From UBA917 sp964435085 (lineage in GTDB: Bacteria; Patescibacteriota; Patescibacteriia; Patescibacteriales; Patescibacteriaceae): a stretch of 20,738 nt of DNA. Within the stretch, counting starts at the first letter, position 1. Each line of letters begins with the position of its first letter. This document shows, piece by piece, positions 1-6,308 of this stretch. The stretch is from assembly GCA_964435085.1 (NCBI GenBank), contig CAYSXQ010000017.1:1-20738 (forward strand), in the 5' to 3' direction. Both the position numbers and the translations under genes were made by a program. The notes below the pieces were generated by a model that did not search any database, was not told the origin of the DNA, and saw only the letters and a list, made by a program, of their open reading frames with translations.

Positions 1-1
1 C

Positions 2-769
2 AACATTGATGGTCGTGCTATGATCTTCCGTAAGGCCAAGTTGACCTTCACTGAAAACGCTTTGACTTCTACCGCTATCGCTAACGGTTCTGAGAACGAA
101 GTTTACAAGTTCTCTGTCACCGCTGACGGTAACGACGCTACCTTGAAGCAATTAGTCTTCGATGTCACTTTGACTGAGAACGGCACCAACAACGGCATTA
201 CTGCTGGTTCTTGGAAGCTCTTCAAGGGCTCTAGCGACATCACTTCTTTGGTTGACATCCACGGCATCGCCGGTACCACTGTTGAATCTAGCAATACTTT
301 CTCCAGCGGTACTTCTAAGTTGATCGTGACTTGGACTTCTGAAGATTTGATCACTGCTGGTGGCACTAATCCATACACTTTGCGCTCCACTTTGAGCAAC
401 TTCGGCACTGGTGCTGATGATGACTCAATCCGCGTAATCTTGAATGCTGATACTGCCGCCGCTACTGCTGGCTTCAACAAGTTGGTCGATCTCGACCAGA
501 CTGTTAGCCAGACTACCGTTGCTTTGGGTGATGGTACTGTAACTGCTGGTCAGCACTTAGGTACTGCCGCTGCTACTCCTACTGTTGCTTCTACCAACGG
601 TAACATTATCTGGTCTGACTACGCTGTTGTCGCTCATGACAGCACTGTGGCTGACAAGACTGGTGATGGTGGTAGTGACTTGGTCGCTGTCTCCACCTCT
701 TCTGCAGACTGGGCCAACGGCTACCTGTTGAAGACTATGCCATTCTCTGGTAGAACCATGAATAACTAA
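2..769 (+). CDS. Probable S-layer-like surface protein, C-terminal part (5' truncated)
   Basis: The frame is open through the left edge (first full codon at base 2), so the ATG at 20 is probably internal and the gene starts outside the window. About 256 residues are visible. They are rich in Thr, Ser, Ala, Gly and Asp, have almost no Cys, and show alternating hydrophobic patterns typical of Ig-like beta-sandwich modules (for example LKQLVFDVTLTENGTNNG and IVTWTSEDLI). The end, with ADWANGYLLKTMP, resembles C-termini I associate with abundant surface proteins in CPR genomes; that is from memory, not from a search. Codon choice is very restricted (GCT, ACT, GGT, TTG, AAG, AAC), like the fusA and rpsL genes here, which suggests very high expression. 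A strong terminator follows. Exact function is not proven; a structural cell-surface or S-layer role is the best inference. Confidence 0.55.
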   Translation, partial: NIDGRAMIFRKAKLTFTENALTSTAIANGSENEVYKFSVTADGNDATLKQLVFDVTLTENGTNNGITAGSWKLFKGSSDITSLVDIHGIAGTTVESSNTFSSGTSKLIVTWTSEDLITAGGTNPYTLRSTLSNFGTGADDDSIRVILNADTAAATAGFNKLVDLDQTVSQTTVALGDGTVTAGQHLGTAAATPTVASTNGNIIWSDYAVVAHDSTVADKTGDGGSDLVAVSTSSADWANGYLLKTMPFSGRTMNN

Positions 770-804
770 TCAATAGTTACTCCTGTTCTATCCTTGATGG
801 ATAC

Positions 805-838
805 AAATACTCCCGCTTCGCAAGAAGCGGGAGTATTT
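805..838 (+). terminator. Intrinsic terminator of the surface protein gene
   Basis: A perfect 15-bp stem (805-819 with 824-838) closes a GCAA tetraloop and ends in a short T-run. It lies 36 bases after the stop codon. Confidence 0.85.
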
Positions 839-848
839 TGTTGTGTCT

Positions 849-948
849 GTGTCATCTCGACCTTTGGGAGAGATCCCTTAAACATTATGATTCGAATATT
901 AGAGCTTAAGCGATTTCTCTCTTCGCTACGCTACTTTCGAAATGACAC
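849..948. repeat. 100-bp palindromic repeat, copy 1 (left of GIY-YIG gene)
   Basis: It begins GTGTCATCTCGA and ends with its near-complement CGAAATGACAC. Internal blocks pair again. It has exactly the same length, ends and centre as the copy at 1286-1385 (shared blocks include GCTTAAGCGATT, ATTCGAAT and the CTCTCT run), with scattered substitutions. In form it is a REP/MITE-like imperfect palindrome. Confidence 0.9.
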
Positions 949-970
949 ATGTGATGATTTTGTATATAAT
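942..970 (+). promoter_or_regulatory. Promoter at the end of palindrome copy 1
   Basis: ATGACA (942-947) as -35, a 17-base spacer and TATAAT (965-970) as -10. The -35 is the terminal part of the palindrome itself. Transcription would start close to the GIY-YIG ATG at 984, giving a very short leader. Confidence 0.6.
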
Positions 971-983
971 TAAAATCATTATT

Positions 984-1280
984 ATGTATAATGAGAAACA
1001 ATATTTTATTTATATAGTTGCTAGTGACTCTGGCACCATTTATATTGGCGTCACTAATAATTTACTTAGAAGAATTACTGAGCACAAAGAATCTAAAATA
1101 GAAGGTTTTACCAAAAAATATCATTGTCATAAATTGATTTATTATGAAATTTACGGCTTAATATCGGCCGCGCTCTACAGAGAAAAAGAATTAAAAAAAT
1201 GGAACAGGCTTAAAAAACAAAATTTAATTAAGACTTTAAATCCAGCTTGGAAAGATTTATTTAATGACTTATTATACTAG
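984..1280 (+). CDS. GIY-YIG nuclease domain protein, small single-domain type
   Basis: 98 residues. The GIY-YIG core is visible near the N-terminus: YFIYIVASDS, then TIYIGVTNNLLRRITEHK, which supplies the paired tyrosines, the catalytic-position arginine and the histidine. YREKELKKW carries the likely metal-binding glutamate, and NPAWKDL closes the domain. Length fits the stand-alone UPF0213/YhbQ-like group (COG2827). A longer reading from the ATG at 942 would add 14 hydrophobic residues encoded by the palindrome end and the promoter, so I chose the ATG at 984 directly before the domain. The gene is tightly framed by two copies of one palindrome: 35 bases on the left, 5 on the right. It is more AT-rich than its neighbours. 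Family members cut or bind branched or hairpin DNA; the substrate here is unknown, but the flanking palindromes are an obvious candidate. Confidence 0.9.
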   Translation: MYNEKQYFIYIVASDSGTIYIGVTNNLLRRITEHKESKIEGFTKKYHCHKLIYYEIYGLISAALYREKELKKWNRLKKQNLIKTLNPAWKDLFNDLLY

Positions 1281-1285
1281 TCCAT

Positions 1286-1385
1286 GTGTCATCTCGAACG
1301 AAGTGAGAGATCGCTTAAATGCTACTATTCGAATTATAACGCTTAAGCGATTCCTCTCTGCACTACGTTTCGTTCGGAATGACAC
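1286..1385. repeat. 100-bp palindromic repeat, copy 2 (right of GIY-YIG gene)
   Basis: Same 100-bp length and direct orientation as copy 1. Its outer arms match well (GTGTCATCTCGAACGAA against the complement of TTCGTTCGGAATGACAC, two mismatches). An inner pair, ATCGCTTAA with TTAAGCGAT, is perfect. It begins 5 bases after the nuclease stop codon. Confidence 0.9.
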
Positions 1386-1406
1386 ATATGGTGATTGTTC
1401 TATAAT
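1379..1406 (+). promoter_or_regulatory. Promoter-like pair at the end of palindrome copy 2
   Basis: ATGACA (1379-1384), a 16-base spacer and TATAAT (1401-1406), the same layout as at copy 1. Any transcript would run straight into the terminator at 1411-1445, so it may be silent or make only a tiny RNA. Confidence 0.4.
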
Positions 1407-1410
1407 CAAA

Positions 1411-1445
1411 GTAATAAAAAACCGCCCTCATCAGGCGGTTTTTTT
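1411..1445. terminator. Bidirectional terminator
   Basis: The stem ACCGCC/GGCGGT (1421-1426 with 1434-1439) is flanked by an A-run on the left and a T-run on the right, so it can work on both strands. It serves the reverse-strand gene ending at 1458 and insulates the GIY-YIG unit. Confidence 0.88.
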
Positions 1446-1457
1446 ATTACTCTTGAT

Positions 1458-3728
1458 CTATTTACTCAAAGTCGGCATTAACAGCTTCGTCTTATACACT
1501 GTTGTCCCCGAGAGGAGGTAAAGTGTCTGATAGCTCTCATCAACCGCCATGTCACTCAAATCACCTAGCTGATCACCGGTGTATTGATTGATGAAGACGC
1601 CTTTTTTATTATAAACTATCAAACGTTTTTGGCTTGGCTCAAGGACATAGAGGTAGTCGTTGTCTTTGAGAGCAATAATCTTGGTCGGATTGCTTAGTGG
1701 CGGCTCAACAGGGGAGAGGGAGAAATTTTGTGGTCGACCGCTGCCAAACTGATGGACTGAGTTTTCATCTAGTAAATAGACGAAGCCATCAATTGATAGG
1801 GAGCGAATACTGCCTAGTCCTTCGTTATTTTTTAGCCACTCAGTCTTATCTCGGAAGCCATCTTGAGTTAATTGATAACGATAGACTTGCTTGTTGGTAT
1901 CTGTATAAAGGTAGAGCTTGTTATAGTAAATCTCAAAGCCTTTGATATTATCCGGTGCTTCATCTAGAGCTAGACGCTTGAGATTATCGGCTGGAGTAAT
2001 TTGCAGAATCTGATTGCCAGACAGTAGCCAATAGGCGCCGCTCTTGTCAGTAGAACCAAATTTCAGATTACTATCAACATCAGAAATTGTTTTAAAGCTC
2101 TTGGTTTTTTTATCAACTTTCACTATCTTATTATCAACTGTGAGATAGAGATAGTCACCAATCGATACTAGGTTGTTGAGGTGGCCTTCTTTGCCATTGA
2201 CCTCAGCTTCCAAATTGCTTAGGCGAATTATATTGTTTATCTTGGCCAATTGATTTTCGTAGTTAGTTTTCTTGATGTTAAACTCGGTCTTTTCTTGCTC
2301 GTTCATTTGGTTTGGGAAGTCGCGCAGCATAGCTCCGATTTGATTTAGGCTATTTCTGGCCTTGTCTTTGTTGCCATAAAGCAAGTCAGCTTCAATTTGA
2401 GTCTCTTCTTTTTCAATTGCTTTGATGAGCTCAGCTACAGCCTCATGCATTTGCGCGAGTTGGGATTGTTGCTTTAAGCGATAGGCATTGGCAAAGAATA
2501 GTCCTAGGCAAATGATTACTACGCTAATCATGATTAAATGAGTTCTAGTGATGCGACTCTTAATGAGCTTGAGATTGGTCACGAGTCTTTGTCTTTTGTC
2601 CTGATCTGTGACGTGACTAAACAGGGCTCTCAGCACTGTCCACAGTGACAAAGCGACTGTTAGCAAGAAACCACTAATTTTGGCTAGTGATATGAGGCTC
2701 TGCTTGCGGTCAAAAGTTTTGGCTGGCAAAATTCGCAGATTACTTTTTGTCTTGGGCTTTAGCCTCTCAGCTGCCGCTCCCAAGCCAATAAATAGTTTGC
2801 GATAACTAAGGAAGCCCGATGGCTTAAGAATAGCCGCCGTCTTGTCTTCAGTCATATTGAGAACTCGAATGGATTCTTTGTTGAGGTCTTTCTCTGGTCC
2901 GCTAGGCATGTGTGTACGGTGGGTGCTAATACTTCTTAGCTCCGGCGAACTGTAAGAGCTAACCACCGGACTGTCGTCATTACTCTGCTGTCCTTTGTGA
3001 TTTTTAATAATCAACAAGGAGAAGGGGACTGCTAGTTGTGTTTGTTTAAGAAGGTTTTCAATTTGAGCTGCTGCGCTTGCTGGTGGCAGGCTGCTGACGA
3101 TTTTAATTAATTGTTTCTCTGATAGATATTCGTGGAGGGCTTCGTTAGTAAAAAGAAAAAAGCCATTTTGAGGTATTTGACCACTGACTACATTGGCCAG
3201 GATCTTGTTAGGAGCAAAGATATCTTCTTTGCTATCACTGGTTTTTTTGGAAATATTAATTAAGCTAAAGCTTTCGTCGTTCACTCCAGCTTGTGCTTTT
3301 GGTTTATAAATAAGCAGCGCTTGATTGCGACCAATACTGGTAAAATGAATCTTGTTTTCGTGAATAACCGCGATGGTTATGCTTAGTTCTTCGTTAGCAA
3401 ATTTAATGGTTTGATTTTGATAGATTTCAAAAAGTATCTGATTGATTTTGGAAATAGCAGACTCAAAAATTGTTGCCACCGTCACTGTCGCCAATTTATT
3501 TAAAAGTAATATTTGCTCGTTTTCATAATAGGCGACACTAATCTGTTCAATAATTAAATTAAACAGCGTCTGATAGTCAGATTTTTTAGCTGGAAATTCA
3601 GCCAGTATTAATAGTCTTCCAACCGTTTCTTCTTGTGAAACATCAGGTTGACTAATATGAACTCGGCTGAGCGAACTAGCTCGCTCAGGGTTAATAACTA
3701 GTTGGGCAATTTTATAATAAATAGGCAT
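1458..3728 (-). CDS. Membrane protein: degenerate PP2C-like domain, two TM segments, coiled coil, beta-propeller
   Basis: 756 residues. Residues 1-245 resemble a PP2C/PPM phosphatase fold: HENKIHFTSIGRNQALLIY (123-141) matches the strand pair carrying the usual GNSRAYL-type motif, and GFFLFTNEALHEYLS (189-203) matches the usual L.TDGL motif. The metal-binding Asp of TDG is Asn195 here, and I see no N-terminal GxGD or GGxxxG metal motif, so the domain is probably catalytically dead. A Ser-rich linker follows. Hydrophobic segments lie at about 346-370 and 398-414, then a charged helical coiled-coil stretch (about 417-500). Residues 515-756 show repeated YLYLxxD-type blades, consistent with a beta-propeller outside the cell. 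No Shine-Dalgarno site is present; a promoter is visible at 3788-3816. The role is unknown; signalling or scaffolding across the membrane is inference. Confidence 0.65.
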   Translation of the reverse strand: MPIYYKIAQLVINPERASSLSRVHISQPDVSQEETVGRLLILAEFPAKKSDYQTLFNLIIEQISVAYYENEQILLLNKLATVTVATIFESAISKINQILFEIYQNQTIKFANEELSITIAVIHENKIHFTSIGRNQALLIYKPKAQAGVNDESFSLINISKKTSDSKEDIFAPNKILANVVSGQIPQNGFFLFTNEALHEYLSEKQLIKIVSSLPPASAAAQIENLLKQTQLAVPFSLLIIKNHKGQQSNDDSPVVSSYSSPELRSISTHRTHMPSGPEKDLNKESIRVLNMTEDKTAAILKPSGFLSYRKLFIGLGAAAERLKPKTKSNLRILPAKTFDRKQSLISLAKISGFLLTVALSLWTVLRALFSHVTDQDKRQRLVTNLKLIKSRITRTHLIMISVVIICLGLFFANAYRLKQQSQLAQMHEAVAELIKAIEKEETQIEADLLYGNKDKARNSLNQIGAMLRDFPNQMNEQEKTEFNIKKTNYENQLAKINNIIRLSNLEAEVNGKEGHLNNLVSIGDYLYLTVDNKIVKVDKKTKSFKTISDVDSNLKFGSTDKSGAYWLLSGNQILQITPADNLKRLALDEAPDNIKGFEIYYNKLYLYTDTNKQVYRYQLTQDGFRDKTEWLKNNEGLGSIRSLSIDGFVYLLDENSVHQFGSGRPQNFSLSPVEPPLSNPTKIIALKDNDYLYVLEPSQKRLIVYNKKGVFINQYTGDQLGDLSDMAVDESYQTLYLLSGTTVYKTKLLMPTLSK

Positions 3729-3787
3729 TATTTAAAAACAAAATTAACTAATTAACTTTAATTAGCTATTGACTGAAGCTTGCTAAT

Positions 3788-3816
3788 ATTATACTATAAA
3801 GCCACCAAGACTACAA
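3788..3816 (-). promoter_or_regulatory. Promoter of the PP2C-like/propeller gene
   Basis: Read on the minus strand: TTGTAG (3811-3816), a 17-base spacer, TATAAT (3788-3793). It lies 60 bases upstream of the ATG. Confidence 0.65.
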
Positions 3817-3839
3817 ATCTGTAAGATATATAAAGATAG

Positions 3840-3928
3840 AAAAATAGAAATATATAAAGCTGTAAATTAATCTACCACTTATTAGTTTCCAACTTTCTAT
3901 ATTTCTAACTTTCTATATTTCTATTTTT
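3840..3928. repeat. AT-rich inverted repeat with tandem 16-mers before the wHTH gene
   Basis: A 20-bp arm at 3840-3859 pairs with 3909-3928 with one mismatch. The right side holds a perfect tandem duplication of AACTTTCTATATTTCT (3891-3906 and 3907-3922). The right arm ends 4 bases before the ATG at 3933. Confidence 0.8.
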
Positions 3929-3932
3929 AGCT

Positions 3933-4595
3933 ATGTTAGATAAGTTATTCGGCTCCCACACCCGCGTCAAGCTGCTAAAGCTTTTTTTATTGCACTCCAA
4001 ACAGCGCTATTATATTCGCGAAATTGCTCGCAACTTATCTTTGCAGCTAAATAGTGTTCATCGTGAGCTTGTTAATCTTGAGGAGCTTGGTATTATCCGC
4101 TCTGGCGCAGCTGACAGTGATGAGATTATTACTGCCGGTGAAGATAATTCCGCTCCAGCTGAGTTAAGTCCTGCCGAGCTCAAAGAGCTTAAAAAAACTG
4201 ACAAAAAAGCTGATAAGAAGTTCTACCAAGCTAATCGTGATTTCGTCTTTTTTAACGAAATCAAGGCGCTTATTATTAAGTCGCAGATCATGTACGAAAA
4301 AGATTTTGCTGACAAGCTTAAGAAGCTTGGTAAAATCAAGCTCTTAGTTCTAACTGGATTTTTTGTCGGTAATGCCGATTCTAACATTGACCTACTTATG
4401 GTTGGTGACTTTAATAAAACTAAGCTAGTTAAATTAGTCAAAGAACTCGAGAGCGAATTAGTTCGCGAAGTTAATTACTCTACTATGACCGACGAAGAAT
4501 TTACTTATCGTCGAGAAATAGCCGATGTCTTTTTATACAATGTCTTGGACGGAGACAAGATTGTCGTGCTTGATGAGGGTGGGTTCTTTAGCTAG
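3933..4595 (+). CDS. Winged-helix regulator with C-terminal nucleotidyltransferase-like domain
   Basis: 220 residues. Residues 1-57 form a winged helix: MLDKLFGSHTRVKLLKLFL, then YYIREIARNLSLQLNSVHRE (recognition helix) and LEELGIIR (wing). A charged, Glu/Lys-rich linker (about 70-100) follows. Residues 134-215 contain LLVLTGFFVGNADSNIDLLM, which has the outline of a minimal nucleotidyltransferase (GSxxxxSDxDL-type) motif, but the first Ser and the aspartates are not well kept, so catalysis is doubtful. Such HTH plus NTase-like fusions occur in archaea and CPR bacteria as predicted transcription regulators; DNA target unknown. No Shine-Dalgarno site precedes the ATG, which sits directly after an AT-rich inverted repeat. 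A weak terminator follows, so the gene is probably transcribed alone. Confidence 0.7.
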   Translation: MLDKLFGSHTRVKLLKLFLLHSKQRYYIREIARNLSLQLNSVHRELVNLEELGIIRSGAADSDEIITAGEDNSAPAELSPAELKELKKTDKKADKKFYQANRDFVFFNEIKALIIKSQIMYEKDFADKLKKLGKIKLLVLTGFFVGNADSNIDLLMVGDFNKTKLVKLVKELESELVREVNYSTMTDEEFTYRREIADVFLYNVLDGDKIVVLDEGGFFS

Positions 4596-4622
4596 AAGAT
4601 AATTTGATGGATTTTTGAAGTG

Positions 4623-4644
4623 AGTCTCTTGTAGAGGCTTTTTT
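4623..4644 (+). terminator. Weak intrinsic terminator after the wHTH gene
   Basis: AGTCTCT (4623-4629) pairs with AGAGGCT (4633-4639), including one G-T pair, followed by a run of six Ts. Confidence 0.65.
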
Positions 4645-4775
4645 AATTTCCAATTTAAAATTTAAAATTTCAAAACAATTTCAAATTTCACAAATCTTAA
4701 TTCTTAAACCTTTAAAAATTAAAAAATTCAATCATTAAAAATTGTTTTTAAATTTTAAATTTTAAATTGGAAATT
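4645..4775. repeat. AT-rich long inverted repeat, copy A
   Basis: The 37-bp arms 4645-4681 and 4739-4775 are complementary with one mismatch. The left arm matches those of the copies at 8977 and 14249 over about 35 bases (core TTTAAAATTTAAAATTTC, then AAAACAATTT). It ends 34 bases before the start codon at 4810. Confidence 0.9.
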
Positions 4776-4786
4776 ATCAGTATCTA

Positions 4787-4795
4787 TGTTATTAT
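4787..4795 (+). promoter_or_regulatory. Extended -10 promoter of the 4810-8959 operon
   Basis: TGTTATTAT: a TG dinucleotide one base before a TATTAT -10 box (4790-4795). The start of transcription would lie about 8 bases from the ATG, giving a nearly leaderless mRNA. No clear -35 is seen. Confidence 0.5.
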
Positions 4796-4809
4796 TACAA
4801 TCATAAAAT

Positions 4810-6300
4810 ATGGAGCTAACAATTTATCTAGATCAATACGCCGAATTATTAAACCTTCCCTTCAATCAAGTCATCTATCGACTGATTTTTTGGTATTTCG
4901 GCTGGATGCCTTTTGCTCTAGCTTTTCTGTGGCTAGCTCGTGAATTGTGGTTAGATTGGCGTTCTAGTCTTTGGTCGGCTAAGCAAAGTTATGTCTTATT
5001 GGCCATCGACGTGCCTAATAATAATTCACAATCACCTAAGGCTGTCGAGAACTTTTTTTCTTATCTTCATGCTGCTCAAAGTGGTCCTAACCTCATGGAA
5101 AAATGGTGGGAAGGTAAGTATCAGCAGAGTTTTAGTTTTGAAATTGTCTCTATTGATGGTTATATTCAGTTTCTAGTCAGAGTGCCTAGTCCCTTCAAAG
5201 ACTTCGTGATGACCGGTCTCTATGCTCAGTATCCTGATGTCGAAATCGCTGTCGTTAATGACTATGTCGATGCCGCTCCTGATCGCTATCCTGATCTAGA
5301 GAAAGATATTTGGGGTAGTGACTTGCTGCTTACTGCAGATCAAGCCTTGCCTATCAAGATGTATCGTGAATTTGAGCACATGCTCGGCGCTCCCGAAATG
5401 ACCTATCGTGATACTATGGCTAACCTCATGGACGTCATGAGCAGCTTAGGTCCTGGAGAGCAGCTCTGGTATCAAATCGTAGCAAGTCCAGCTAATTTTA
5501 ACTGGCTCAAGAGTTCTGCTGCCTATATTGATAAGCTCCTAGGTGTTAAGAAAAAGTCACCATTTAACAAAACTCTTGTTGGTAAGATATTAGTCGATAT
5601 GGGTAAGTTAGCTGAAGCTCTTAACCCTTGGGATATTAGTATCAAAAAGGCTCCTGAAAAAGAAAAAGAAATTAGTTGGATGAACATGAATCCTTCAACC
5701 AAGAAGAAAATTGAAGCCATTCAAATGAAGGCTACTAAGATTGGTTACAGCGTCAAGGTCAGAGCTATTTATTTAGCTGACAAATCAGTGATGAATCGCG
5801 CTAAGGCTGTTAGCGGTTTTATTGGTTATATGAAGCAATTTGCTGCCCTGGACCTCAATGGCTTTATGCCTGACGGTAAATCCACTGCCACTTCAACTGC
5901 TTATTTTCGAGCCGCTCCTCGCGTAAATAGACGTAAAAATAATATTATCCGTTCTTACAAAAGTCGCAGTAGTTCGGTGGGGCAAGCTCCTTATATTCTC
6001 AATGTCGAAGAGCTAGCTACTCTCTGGCACTTTCCTTTGGATGCTGTGGTTAAGGCTCCGCTTCTACAACGTGCAGCTAGCCGTAAGGTTGAGGCTCCAA
6101 TGAGCCTACCTTTCGGTGAATCGGGCGCTGGTCTAGCTACTGACCTTGAACCGATATTTGATGCTAACTACAATCTATCACGACCAGATGTTAATACTAC
6201 TAAATCCACCGCTCCTAGCAGCGACCAAGGTTTTATCAAATTCTTAGAAGAAGAAAATAAAGATAAGGGTGCAGCGCCTGCTAATCTACCTTTTGTTTAA
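4810..6300 (+). CDS. Membrane protein paired with conjugation-type ATPase (DUF8128-like)
   Basis: 496 residues. There is one aromatic-rich transmembrane segment near the N-terminus (about residues 24-48, LIFWYFGWMPFALAFLWLAR), followed by a large soluble region. The region 55-240 has the feel of the domain found in CPR proteins that precede TraG/VirD4-like ATPases; I recall this as DUF8128 but cannot confirm the accession. Towards the C-terminus, YILNVEELATLWHFPLD (about 397-413) resembles the ELATLWH-type motif in N-terminal regions of conjugation ATPases, followed by a proline-rich tail. The gene lies 8 bases upstream of the ATPase gene and in the same direction, so the two products likely act as one membrane complex. 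No Shine-Dalgarno site. Role inferred from context: membrane anchor or partner of the ATPase in DNA or macromolecule transfer. Confidence 0.65.
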   Translation: MELTIYLDQYAELLNLPFNQVIYRLIFWYFGWMPFALAFLWLARELWLDWRSSLWSAKQSYVLLAIDVPNNNSQSPKAVENFFSYLHAAQSGPNLMEKWWEGKYQQSFSFEIVSIDGYIQFLVRVPSPFKDFVMTGLYAQYPDVEIAVVNDYVDAAPDRYPDLEKDIWGSDLLLTADQALPIKMYREFEHMLGAPEMTYRDTMANLMDVMSSLGPGEQLWYQIVASPANFNWLKSSAAYIDKLLGVKKKSPFNKTLVGKILVDMGKLAEALNPWDISIKKAPEKEKEISWMNMNPSTKKKIEAIQMKATKIGYSVKVRAIYLADKSVMNRAKAVSGFIGYMKQFAALDLNGFMPDGKSTATSTAYFRAAPRVNRRKNNIIRSYKSRSSSVGQAPYILNVEELATLWHFPLDAVVKAPLLQRAASRKVEAPMSLPFGESGAGLATDLEPIFDANYNLSRPDVNTTKSTAPSSDQGFIKFLEEENKDKGAAPANLPFV

Positions 6301-6308
6301 TTATCCTT

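Noticed and set aside
103..480. Minus-strand 125-aa open frame under the surface protein gene
   Set aside because: It is a shadow of the strongly codon-biased plus-strand gene.
849..1385. CRISPR array
   Set aside because: There are only two repeats, each 100 bp and palindromic, with a gene between them and no spacers.
1264..1521. 85-aa open frame across palindrome copy 2 and the terminator
   Set aside because: It runs through a repeat and a terminator, overlaps the ends of two real genes, and shows no protein family signal.
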